A stretch of 64,000 nt of DNA, from NCBI RefSeq assembly GCF_902459655.1, contig NZ_CABPSB010000011.1:124001-188000 (forward strand), in the 5' to 3' direction. Under the pieces are notes generated by a model, which was not told the DNA's origin, did no database searches, and was given only the letters and a program-made list of their open reading frames with translations. The DNA comes from Pandoraea anhela. GTDB taxonomy: Bacteria; Pseudomonadota; Gammaproteobacteria; Burkholderiales; Burkholderiaceae. Made by a program: the position numbers and the translations under genes. Below, one piece after another: positions 9,341 to 17,194 of the stretch (within the stretch, counting starts at the first letter, position 1; each line of letters starts with the position of its first letter).

Positions 9341-10864
9341 ATGGAGATTCTTCTCGGAGAACAGGCGCTGTCTGTTCGCGATGTCACGAAAGTCGCACGC
9401 GGTGAGTGCGGGGTAGCGCTGTCCCCGGTCGCACGTGCGCGGCTTGAACGCTCGCGTGAGCTATTGGAACGTTGGGCCAGCGAGGATCGGGCGATCTACG
9501 GAATGACGCGCGGTCTCGGGCACAAGGTCACTCAGGCCATTCCGCGAGAGGCTCGCTCGCGGTTTAGCGAAATGCTCCTCCGAGCGCGAGCCACCGGTGC
9601 GGGCGGTTACTTCGGCAACGACGTGGTTCGGGCGTCGATGTTCGTGCGTTCGGCGGGCCTGGCGCTTGCCGGGGCCGGCGTGCGGGACATCGTCGTCGAC
9701 ACGCAACTCGCCATGTTGGAAAAAGGCGTGTACCCAAGAGTCCCGAAGGTCGGGTCGGTCGGCGCTGCCGATCTGGTGTTGTGCGCCAATCTTGCGTTGC
9801 CGATCATCGGAGACGGTTTCGTCGAGTATCAGGGCCAAGTCGTTGCCAGCGCCGAAGCCATGGCCGCCGCGGGCATCGGGATCGTCCAGCTAAAGGAGAA
9901 GGAAGGGCTGGCGCTGTGCAGCTCCAATGCCGTGTCCGTGGCCCTCGGGGCGCTCGTCGTCGATGAACTCGAGACGCTGCTGCTTGCCACCGAAGCGACC
10001 GCGGCGCTCTCGCTGGAAGCATTTCGCGCCAACCTCAGTCCGATCGACGAGCGCCCCGCACAGGCACGCCCGGCGCCGGGGCAGGTGCGAAGTGCGAAAG
10101 CCTTGCGTGCGTTGTTGAAGGGATCCGAACTGTTCGCCGAAGGCACGGCACGTCGCCTGCAAGATCCGGTGAGCTATCGGTGCATCGTGCAAGTCCACGG
10201 GGCCGTGCGCGCCGAACTCGATCGGGCGCGCGAGAATGTGGAGATCGAGCTCAACAGCGCTTCCGACAATCCGTTGATTCTGCCCGAAGCGGACGTCATC
10301 ATTCCGACCGGCAACTTCCACACGCCATCGATGGCGATTGCGTTCGATGCGCTGCGTATCGCCATTACGCAAATGGGAACGATGATCGCCGCGCGCGTTG
10401 CCAGAAGTCTCGACGCCGCGATTACCGGCTTGACGGTCGGGCTGGCGCCGGTCTCCGACCCGACGCACACCGGCTATGGGTTGATCAAGCTCGTTGCCCA
10501 GACGCTCTCGCGAGAGTTGCGCTATCTCGCGAATCCGGTATCGATCGACGATGTCGGCCTCATCGCCGTCGAGGATCAGGTGCCCATGACGCCGGTCGCC
10601 GTGCGGCGTGCCTCCGAACAACTGGACTATCTGCGGCAGTTGATCGCCTGCGAGATGCTGGTGGCGGCGCAGGCGATCGAGTTGCGAAGCCCGGCGAGGA
10701 TCGCTGAGGCGCCCCGGCGTCTGCACGAGGCCATTCGAGAGGTGGTGCCGTCGCTGGGTGAGGACAAGAGCACCACGCGCGATATCGAGCGGTTGTCCGA
10801 GAGCTTGCGTAGCGGCCCGGTGCGGCTGGCCGTCGAGGACCTGTTCTCGCAGTGGAGCAAGTGA
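9341..10864 (+). CDS. Aromatic amino acid lyase family protein lacking the MIO triad (ergothionase-like candidate)
   Basis: Homologue of histidine ammonia-lyase, 507 residues. Family landmarks present are the YGMTRGLGHK loop (canonical YGVNTGFG), QDPVSYRC, SASDNPL, GNFHTPS and VEDQVPM. The sequence that should read GSVGASGDLAP reads GSVGAADLVLCAN: Ala142-Ala143-Asp144 replaces Ala-Ser-Gly-Asp, so the methylidene-imidazolone cofactor cannot form. Ergothionases, which eliminate trimethylamine from ergothioneine to thiourocanate, belong to this family and work without MIO. With the urocanase and DUF917 homologues downstream, a trimethylamine-releasing elimination from a betaine such as ergothioneine or its S-methyl form is the best guess. 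It overlaps the next start by 1 bp. Confidence 0.85.
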   Translation: MEILLGEQALSVRDVTKVARGECGVALSPVARARLERSRELLERWASEDRAIYGMTRGLGHKVTQAIPREARSRFSEMLLRARATGAGGYFGNDVVRASMFVRSAGLALAGAGVRDIVVDTQLAMLEKGVYPRVPKVGSVGAADLVLCANLALPIIGDGFVEYQGQVVASAEAMAAAGIGIVQLKEKEGLALCSSNAVSVALGALVVDELETLLLATEATAALSLEAFRANLSPIDERPAQARPAPGQVRSAKALRALLKGSELFAEGTARRLQDPVSYRCIVQVHGAVRAELDRARENVEIELNSASDNPLILPEADVIIPTGNFHTPSMAIAFDALRIAITQMGTMIAARVARSLDAAITGLTVGLAPVSDPTHTGYGLIKLVAQTLSRELRYLANPVSIDDVGLIAVEDQVPMTPVAVRRASEQLDYLRQLIACEMLVAAQAIELRSPARIAEAPRRLHEAIREVVPSLGEDKSTTRDIERLSESLRSGPVRLAVEDLFSQWSK

Positions 10865-12483
10865 TGGCGCGCAACATTCGTGCGCAGCGCGGCGACGTGC
10901 TGCGCTGCCAAGGCTGGCGGCAGGAATCCATTCTCCGGATGCTCGAAAACAACCTCGAGAACGGGGAGGACCCGGAGCACCTGATCGTCTACACGGGGGC
11001 GCGCGCGGCGCGTTCGTGGGACGATTTCGATCGGATTGTCTCCGCGCTCAAGTCGCTGGGAGACGATGAGACGCTGGTTTGCCAGTCCGGCCGGCCCGTC
11101 GCACGTTTCAGATCCCACGCGCGCGCGCCCCGCGTCATCATGGCCAACGGGAACGTGCTGGGACGGTGGGGCAGTCCCGACCAGTTCTTCGAGTTGACAC
11201 AGCAGGGGCTGACATGCCGCCCCGGGATGACCGCCGCTGCCTGGCAGTACATCGGCAGTCAAGGGGTGTTGCAGGGCACTTATCAGTCCTTTGTCGGCGC
11301 CGGCGCGCGGTTTTTCGGTGGCTCGCTTGCCGGGCGCTTCATTCTGAGCGCCGGCTGCGGGGGGATGGGCGGCGCACAGACGCTCGCCGGCAAGATGGCC
11401 GGGGCGGTGATCATGGTCGTGGAGCCGTCGCGGGAAAAGATCGAACGCCGCATCGCCAACGGCTACTGCGACAGGATCACCGACGACCTGTATGAAGCGT
11501 TGGGCTGGGTCGGTCGGGCCAAGGCGGCAGGCACGGCGTTGTCGATCGGGTTGGTCGGCAATGCGGCCGAGGTGCATCCCCGGCTGGTCAGCGCCGGCGT
11601 CGTTCCCGACATCGTGACGGATCAAGTCAACACGGAACCCAACCGCGGCTACATCCCGGCGGGTATGACACCGCTTGAAGCGGAGGCATTGGCGAAATCG
11701 GACCCCGAGCGCCGCAGGCAGTTGGCCAACGAGAGCATGCTGATCCATGCGCGAGCCATGCTGGCATTCAAGGACGCGGGGGCCGTCGTCTTCGAATACG
11801 GTAACGGACTCAGGCTGCGATGCGCCGATCTGGGAGAGACGCGCATGTTGTCGCTCGAGAGCTTCCTGACGATGTTCATTCGTCCGCTTTTTTGCGACGG
11901 CGTGGGGCCGTTTCGCTGGCTGGCCATGTCCGGCGATCCGGCCGATATCGACGTGATCGACGAACTGGTGGCGCAGACGTTCGCGTCGGAACACCCGATC
12001 AATCATTGGATCCCGCTGGCCCGCAAATACGTGCAGTTCTCCGGGTTGCCCGCGCGTATCGGCTGGCTTGGGCACGGGGAGCGCAGCGCACTCGCGCTCA
12101 AGGTCAATGCGGCGGTCGCCGACGGACGACTTCGCGGCCCGGTGGCGTTTACCCGCGACCATCTCGACGCCGGTTCGGTGGCGAATCCCTTCCGGGAGAC
12201 GGAAAAGATGGCCGATGGCTCCGACGCCATTTCGGATTGGCCGATCCTCAACGCGATGCTGGCGTGCTCGAACGGGGCCGATCTCGTCGCCGTGCACTCG
12301 AACGGCGGTTATGCCAATCAATCCGCCGGGCAAACGACCATCGCCGATGGCGACCCCGACTCGGCGGATCGGCTTCGTGCCGTGCTCGATGGCGACACTG
12401 GCATCGGGATCGTGCGGCACGCCGAAGCGGGGTACGAGCAAGCGCTCGGGAACCGCGCCAGGTTCAAGCTCGGAGTCCGATGA
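10864..12483 (+). CDS. Urocanate hydratase family protein (thiourocanate hydratase candidate)
   Basis: NAD-dependent hydratase of the HutU family, 539 residues (HutU is about 555). Seen are YIGSQGVLQGTYQSF, the glycine-rich GCGGMGGAQ NAD-binding loop, GLVGNAAEVHP, VTDQVN, IRPLFCDGVGPFR with the catalytic-type Cys344, FTRDHLDAGSVANP and SDAISDWP. The canonical C-terminal HHGGG-GMGYS loop is changed to HSNGGYANQSAG, so the substrate differs from plain urocanate. It directly follows the MIO-less lyase and precedes the GST with overlapping codons. Predicted reaction: hydration of (S-methyl-)thiourocanate to a thiohydantoin-type propionate. Confidence 0.88.
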   Translation: MARNIRAQRGDVLRCQGWRQESILRMLENNLENGEDPEHLIVYTGARAARSWDDFDRIVSALKSLGDDETLVCQSGRPVARFRSHARAPRVIMANGNVLGRWGSPDQFFELTQQGLTCRPGMTAAAWQYIGSQGVLQGTYQSFVGAGARFFGGSLAGRFILSAGCGGMGGAQTLAGKMAGAVIMVVEPSREKIERRIANGYCDRITDDLYEALGWVGRAKAAGTALSIGLVGNAAEVHPRLVSAGVVPDIVTDQVNTEPNRGYIPAGMTPLEAEALAKSDPERRRQLANESMLIHARAMLAFKDAGAVVFEYGNGLRLRCADLGETRMLSLESFLTMFIRPLFCDGVGPFRWLAMSGDPADIDVIDELVAQTFASEHPINHWIPLARKYVQFSGLPARIGWLGHGERSALALKVNAAVADGRLRGPVAFTRDHLDAGSVANPFRETEKMADGSDAISDWPILNAMLACSNGADLVAVHSNGGYANQSAGQTTIADGDPDSADRLRAVLDGDTGIGIVRHAEAGYEQALGNRARFKLGVR

Positions 12484-13097
12484 TGTATCGCCTTCACGAC
12501 AGCAAACTCTCCGGCAACGCGTGGAAGGTACGGTTGCTACTCTCGCGGCTGGGCATCCCTTTCGAGCGCATCACCTACGTGCTGCCCGAGGGGAAAACCC
12601 GCCAGCCATCGTTTCTGCGGATGCATGCGTTGGGCAAGGTCCCCGTGCTCGAAACACCTTCGGGCGAACACCTGTTCGAGTCGAACGCGATCTTGTGCCT
12701 GCTCGCACAGGGCACCGACATGTTGCCCGACGGATTCGCGCATGCGCAGGTCATGCAATGGTTGTTCTTCGAACAGTCCGAAGTGCTCAAGCCGTTCGCG
12801 TCGGCCCGTTACTGGATCAGCATCGCCCGTCGCGCCCACGAAAAGATCGACGAGATCTCGGCCTGGCATCTCGCGGGCAAGCGAGTGCTTTCGATCCTGA
12901 ACACGCATCTGGCCACTCGCCGGTTCATGGTGGCGGAGCGCTACAGCATCGCCGATATTGCGTTGTTCGTTTATGTGTCGATGGCGCCGGAAGGCGGATA
13001 CGACCTGACGCCTTTTCCGAACGTGACCGACTGGATCACGCGCATTCGCTCGCAAGCCGGGTTTGTGCCCCTGACGCATGAGGAGGCCGTCGCATGA
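12480..13097 (+). CDS. Glutathione S-transferase family protein
   Basis: Soluble GST-fold protein, 205 residues from ATG 12480 (ATG 12483 is equally possible). The thioredoxin-like N-terminal domain (SKLSGNAWKVRLLLSRLGI, then GKVPVLETPSG and LFESNAILCLLA with the Glu-Ser glutathione-binding pair) is followed by the helical domain with YSIADIALF. The start overlaps the hydratase stop and the stop overlaps the DUF917 start (ATGA), so it is firmly part of the pathway operon. A role in glutathione-dependent handling of a thiol, thione or methylthio group is inferred from context only. Confidence 0.9.
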   Translation: MMYRLHDSKLSGNAWKVRLLLSRLGIPFERITYVLPEGKTRQPSFLRMHALGKVPVLETPSGEHLFESNAILCLLAQGTDMLPDGFAHAQVMQWLFFEQSEVLKPFASARYWISIARRAHEKIDEISAWHLAGKRVLSILNTHLATRRFMVAERYSIADIALFVYVSMAPEGGYDLTPFPNVTDWITRIRSQAGFVPLTHEEAVA

Positions 13098-14155
13098 GCC
13101 TGCTCATCAACAGCGATAACATGGGGGCGGCCTTGATGGGCGGGCTGATCCTGTCGGCGGGCGGAAGTGGCGAGAGGAAGGCCGAGCGCAACCGTGCGCT
13201 TGCACAAATGGCGTTGATTACCGGGCCGCTGATACTGAAACAGCTCGATGAGTTGAAGGACGACGCGCAGATCATCGTCGCAACGGGCGTGAGCGCGCCC
13301 GGCTTCGGCGCGGGCCACGCAGGACCGGAAGATGCCGTCGAATCGGCCCGCATGTTGTTGCGGCACACCGGTTTCAAGCACCCTGCGGGGGTCATGCCGG
13401 CGCATGTGCCGGGTGTACTTGCGTGGGTGCAGGCGGCAGTCCTCGGACTGCCGTTGATCGATGCGGCCACCAATGGCCGGGGACACCCGACATTGATGCT
13501 CGGGAGCATGAGTGCGCCGGGCGACGATCCCGTCTCGATCTGTCAGGCGGGGTGCGGCGGCGCGAGAGATTCGCGCATCACCGTTCTCACCACCGGACCC
13601 CTTCCCATGACAGCCGCGGTGATGCGCGCCGCATCCATCGAGAACCGGGGCACGTTGCATGCGACACGCGGCCCGTACTCGGCGGCGTTCGTGAAAAAAG
13701 GCGGTGCACCGGGGGCCGTCTCGCGGGCGATGGCGATTGGCAGCACCTGGCTCGACGCGCCCCGGGGCATGCCGCAGATCGAGGCGGTCGCCGAGTGTCT
13801 CGGTGGAGAAGTCGTCGCGCTCGGACGTGTCGCGCGCTGCGACGTGACGTATCGCAACGGTTACGACATTGGCCGTGTGGCGATCTGGGACGGCGGCAAC
13901 ACGCTTGAGCTCAACGCCTGCAACGAATGGATGACGGCCGCGTACGGCGGTTTTCGCATCGCCACGTTTCCGGACCTGATTTGCACGTTCGATCCGGAGA
14001 GCGGCAAGCCGCTTGCGGTGAGCGAGATGACCGTCGACCGACGGGTGGCCGTGGTGCGCTGTGCGTCGACAGCGTTGCCGGTGGGCGCGGGAGCGCGCGA
14101 CCCCGCGGCGTTGGCGGAAGTCTCCCAGTTGATGGGGGTGTCCATGCAGGCGTGA
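13094..14155 (+). CDS. DUF917 / S-methyl-thiohydantoin desulfurase family protein
   Basis: DUF917-family protein, 353 residues, related to the hydantoin-utilisation HyuA-associated proteins. The family is now linked to S-methyl-thiohydantoin desulfurase activity, a metal-dependent hydrolysis that releases methanethiol and leaves a hydantoin. Conserved-looking stretches include LLINSDNMGAALMGG, GTGVSAPGFG-like VATGVSAPGFG, HVPGVLAWVQAA, LIDAATNGRGHPT and FPDLICTFD. RBS GAGGAGG lies just upstream of ATG 13094. Its place after a MIO-less lyase and a urocanase homologue fits desulfuration of the thiohydantoin intermediate. Confidence 0.85.
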   Translation: MSLLINSDNMGAALMGGLILSAGGSGERKAERNRALAQMALITGPLILKQLDELKDDAQIIVATGVSAPGFGAGHAGPEDAVESARMLLRHTGFKHPAGVMPAHVPGVLAWVQAAVLGLPLIDAATNGRGHPTLMLGSMSAPGDDPVSICQAGCGGARDSRITVLTTGPLPMTAAVMRAASIENRGTLHATRGPYSAAFVKKGGAPGAVSRAMAIGSTWLDAPRGMPQIEAVAECLGGEVVALGRVARCDVTYRNGYDIGRVAIWDGGNTLELNACNEWMTAAYGGFRIATFPDLICTFDPESGKPLAVSEMTVDRRVAVVRCASTALPVGAGARDPAALAEVSQLMGVSMQA

Positions 14156-14174
14156 CACGGACACACAAGCAAAG

Positions 14175-15065
14175 ATGCGCGAGCACGAACCCATGTTGAA
14201 TACCGATACGGATGCAATTCCAATGACGATGAAAGACCTGGCCGGGGCGCCGCCCCTGGTCGATGTGCAATGGCTTGCCGAGAACCTTGGCAGGGAAGAT
14301 ATCGTGGTGCTCGATGGCACGCTGTTTCTCCCGGGCGAAGGCAAGTCCGGATTCATGTCGTATCTCGACGGGCACATTCCGGGGGCTCGCTTCTTCGATA
14401 TCGACGTCTTTTCGGATCCGGACACCGATCTGCCTCACATGGTGCCCTCCGCCGGACGATTTGCTTCGCTGGCGGGCGCTTTGGGGATCGAGAATCGTCA
14501 ACACCTGGTCATTTACGACGCCAAGGGGCTTTTCTCCGCCGCGCGCGTCTGGTGGCTTTTCCGCCTGTTCGGGCATGACCGTGTGTCGGTGCTGGACGGG
14601 GGGCTGCCCAAGTGGCGCTCGGCAGGCCACCCCGTGGAGCAGCGGGGCGGGGCTCACTGGTCGCCGACGACTTTTGCCGTGGCCTTTCGCGCGGCGCTTC
14701 TCAGGGGGCTGGGCGACATGGACGAGAACTTGCGCACCGGCGCACAACAGGTGCTCGATGCCAGGCCCGCGGCCCGCTTCGACGGTCGTGTGCCGGAGCC
14801 GCGACAGGGCGTGCGTTCCGGCCATGTGCCGGCGAGCCGAAGCTTGCCGTACACGGATCTCCTTCGCGAAGACAAGACGATGCTGGCCCCGGACGTATTG
14901 CGCGCGACGTTCCAAAGTGTGGGCGTCGACGCCTCGACCCCTGTCGTCGCCACTTGCGGGAGTGGCGTGACGGCGGCCGTACTGTGTCTGGCGATGGAAG
15001 TCGCCGGGCTCTCGAGAGGTGCGTTGTATGATGGCGCATGGGCCGAGTGGGGCACGTGTCGCTAG
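14175..15065 (+). CDS. Thiosulfate/3-mercaptopyruvate-type sulfurtransferase (two rhodanese domains)
   Basis: Tandem rhodanese protein, 296 residues. The N-terminal inactive domain has DGHIPGARFFDID and LDGGLPKW. The C-terminal active domain carries Cys261 in CGSGVTA, the loop type of 3-mercaptopyruvate sulfurtransferases, and LYDGAWAEWG. It ends about ten residues earlier than typical SseA proteins. It follows DUF917 by 19 bp and closes the operon. In this context it may accept the sulfur released by the desulfurase, an inference. Confidence 0.9.
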   Translation: MREHEPMLNTDTDAIPMTMKDLAGAPPLVDVQWLAENLGREDIVVLDGTLFLPGEGKSGFMSYLDGHIPGARFFDIDVFSDPDTDLPHMVPSAGRFASLAGALGIENRQHLVIYDAKGLFSAARVWWLFRLFGHDRVSVLDGGLPKWRSAGHPVEQRGGAHWSPTTFAVAFRAALLRGLGDMDENLRTGAQQVLDARPAARFDGRVPEPRQGVRSGHVPASRSLPYTDLLREDKTMLAPDVLRATFQSVGVDASTPVVATCGSGVTAAVLCLAMEVAGLSRGALYDGAWAEWGTCR

Positions 15066-15239
15066 CGCCGGGCCCTGCCGCCAGGCGGGGTTCCGAAGGC
15101 TTTCCATTTTGGAAACACGCCGTTCAAAGTTCGACATTCCCTGATGTCCGTCGCTTTGCGATGATGACGACACGAACACGATCCGAGGACTAGGAGGGGC
15201 TTCGGGTTAGGGTGTTCGACGCATTCGGAGTGTATTCCC

Positions 15240-15629
15240 ATGTCCCTTATCGATCATCTCGATCATCTGGTGCTGACCTGCACCGATCAGGCCAGGACCG
15301 TTCGCTTCTACACCGAAGTCATGCAGATGCAGCTCGAAACCTTCGGTGCGGGCCGTATCGCTTTCCGATTCGGTCATCAGAAAATCAACTTGCACGTTCG
15401 GGGCGCGGAGTTCGAGCCGAAGGCCCACCTTCCGGTGCCGGGCGCCCTGGATCTGTGTTTCATTGCATCGGTGCCGCTGGACGCCGTCATCGAACACGTG
15501 AAGGCATGCAACGAGCCCATCGTCGAAGGTCCGGTGATGCGCACAGGGGCGACGCAGAAAATTCGTTCGATCTATCTGCGCGATCCCGATTTCAATCTGA
15601 TCGAAATTTCCGAGCTCGTGGACGACTGA
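15240..15629 (+). CDS. VOC-family protein (glyoxalase/bleomycin-resistance fold)
   Basis: Small metalloenzyme-fold protein of 129 residues. It opens with IDHLDHLVLTCTD and has FYTEVMQMQ, and closes with IYLRDPDFNLIEISE, where His, Glu and related metal ligands are expected. It resembles the STM3117-type VOC proteins. It stands alone with 174 bp upstream and 156 bp before dctA, in the same direction. Substrate not recognisable. Confidence 0.85.
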   Translation: MSLIDHLDHLVLTCTDQARTVRFYTEVMQMQLETFGAGRIAFRFGHQKINLHVRGAEFEPKAHLPVPGALDLCFIASVPLDAVIEHVKACNEPIVEGPVMRTGATQKIRSIYLRDPDFNLIEISELVDD

Positions 15630-15683
15630 CCACGACGGAAGTCGACACTCCCGGCCGTAGGTGCTGTTCGCCGGGAGCGGCGC

Positions 15684-15731
15684 CTGCCCGCCTGCGTCAG
15701 GCTGCGGGGAACGGCTGGCGCAGGCGGGCAG
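15684..15731. terminator. Strong stem-loop, 13-bp arms, upstream of dctA
   Basis: Perfect 13-bp inverted repeat (CTGCCCGCCTGCG at 15684-15696 and its complement at 15719-15731) with a 22-base loop, followed by a second 6-bp hairpin at 15736-15751. No T-run follows. It could stop the VOC transcript or shape the dctA leader. Confidence 0.45.
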
Positions 15732-15785
15732 CGGCAGTCGGGATGCCGACTCGCCAAGTATTCAAATAACGACAGGAGACAGTTT

Positions 15786-17090
15786 ATGGAGACGACGCTC
15801 GAATCGGGCGCGGTGGTTACGCACGCCCGTCGATCCAAACGTTGGTATCAGCACTTGTATGTGCAGGTGCTGATCGCAGTAGTCATCGGCATTCTGATGG
15901 GCCATTTCTGGCCGGGGGCGGCCGAGCAGATGAAGCCGCTGGGCGATAACTTCCTCAAGCTGATCAAGTTGACGGTCGCGCCGCTGATCTTTTGCACCGT
16001 CGTTCACGGCATTGCGGGAATGAAGGATCTGCGCGCGGTCGGGCGAGTGGGCGTCAAGGCCCTGATCTACTTCGAAGTGATGACGACCATTGCGCTTGTC
16101 ATCGGGCTTCTGGCGGCAAATCTGCTCAAACCCGGTGTCGGCATGCACGTCAATCCGGCCACGCTGGACGTCAGCGCGATTGCCGGATACACCAAAGTGG
16201 CGCATGACCAGACGATCGTGGGCTATCTGGCGCACATCATTCCGGCAACGGTCTTCGGCGCGTTTGCCGAGGGTGACATTCTCCAGGTGCTGTTCGTGTC
16301 GATCCTGTTCGCGTTTGCGCTTCAACTGCTGGGCGATACGGGCGAGCCGTTGCTCAAGGTGATCGAGGTCGGTGCGAACACGTTCTTCAACATGGTCCGG
16401 ATCGTGATGTACGTCTCGCCGCTCGGCGCGTTCGGTGCGATGGCCTACACCATCGGCAAGTACGGTGTCGCGACACTCGCGTCCTATGGGCAGTTGCTGC
16501 TGACGTATTACCTGTGTGCATTCGTTTTCGTCTTCGTGATTCTCGCGATCGTTTGCCGTCTCGCCGGTTTCAGCCTCTTGCGCTTCCTGCGCTACATCAA
16601 GGAGGAGTTGCTGGTCGTGCTCGGCACGTCCTCATCGGAGTCGGCATTGCCCCGACTGATGCAGAAGCTCGAACGGCTCGGCTGCAAGAAATCGGTGGTC
16701 GGACTGGTCGTGCCCGCGGGCTACACGTTCAATCTCGACGGTAGCTGCATCAACATGACCGTACTGGCCATCTTCATTGCGCAGGCCACGGATACCGAGC
16801 TGACGTTGTGGCACCAGATCACGTTGCTGCTGATTCTGCTGCTGACGTCGAAGGGCGCGGCGAGCGTGAGCGGGGGCGCTTTCATCGTGCTGGCCGCGAC
16901 GCTAGGCGCCGTCCCCGCCATTCCGGTGGCCGGTCTGGTGCTGGTGCTGGGCGTGTACCGATTCATCTCCGAAGGCGGCGCTCTCATCAACGTGATCGGC
17001 AATGGCATCGCAACCATCGTGGTCGCGAGATGGGAAGGCGCGTTGGACCGGGAAAAGCTCCAGGCGGCGCTGGCAGGACACAGTGCCTAG
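15786..17090 (+). CDS. dctA: C4-dicarboxylate:cation symporter DctA
   Basis: Inner-membrane sodium/proton-coupled dicarboxylate symporter of the DAACS family, 434 residues, close to DctA length. Typical motifs are VAPLIFCTVVHGIAGM near the start, the serine-rich LGTSSSESALPRLM hairpin, YTFNLDGSCINMT and LLLLTSKGAASVSGGAFIVLAA. AGGAGA lies 6-7 bp before ATG. It heads an operon of hydroxyacid enzymes and probably imports their acidic substrate. Confidence 0.93.
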   Translation: METTLESGAVVTHARRSKRWYQHLYVQVLIAVVIGILMGHFWPGAAEQMKPLGDNFLKLIKLTVAPLIFCTVVHGIAGMKDLRAVGRVGVKALIYFEVMTTIALVIGLLAANLLKPGVGMHVNPATLDVSAIAGYTKVAHDQTIVGYLAHIIPATVFGAFAEGDILQVLFVSILFAFALQLLGDTGEPLLKVIEVGANTFFNMVRIVMYVSPLGAFGAMAYTIGKYGVATLASYGQLLLTYYLCAFVFVFVILAIVCRLAGFSLLRFLRYIKEELLVVLGTSSSESALPRLMQKLERLGCKKSVVGLVVPAGYTFNLDGSCINMTVLAIFIAQATDTELTLWHQITLLLILLLTSKGAASVSGGAFIVLAATLGAVPAIPVAGLVLVLGVYRFISEGGALINVIGNGIATIVVARWEGALDREKLQAALAGHSA

Positions 17091-17194
17091 CGGTGTCGCG
17101 ACACACGCGCGACGTAGGTATAGAAATGAGCGAGATGCGAATGCGGCGCGGCGCACGGGCGCGCTTGCCCTGCGAACGCACCATCGTGAGAGCC

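Noticed and set aside
10627-12441. 604-residue minus-strand open frame opposite the urocanase homologue
   Set aside because: Shadow of the hydratase; no domain, no ribosome site, opposite to an intact operon.
9341-12483. Ordinary histidine utilisation (hutH-hutU)
   Set aside because: MIO triad missing, urocanase loop changed, and the neighbours are a DUF917 protein, GST and rhodanese rather than HutI, HutG or HutF.
13911-15179. 422-residue minus-strand open frame
   Set aside because: Antisense to the rhodanese and the end of DUF917; no recognisable features.
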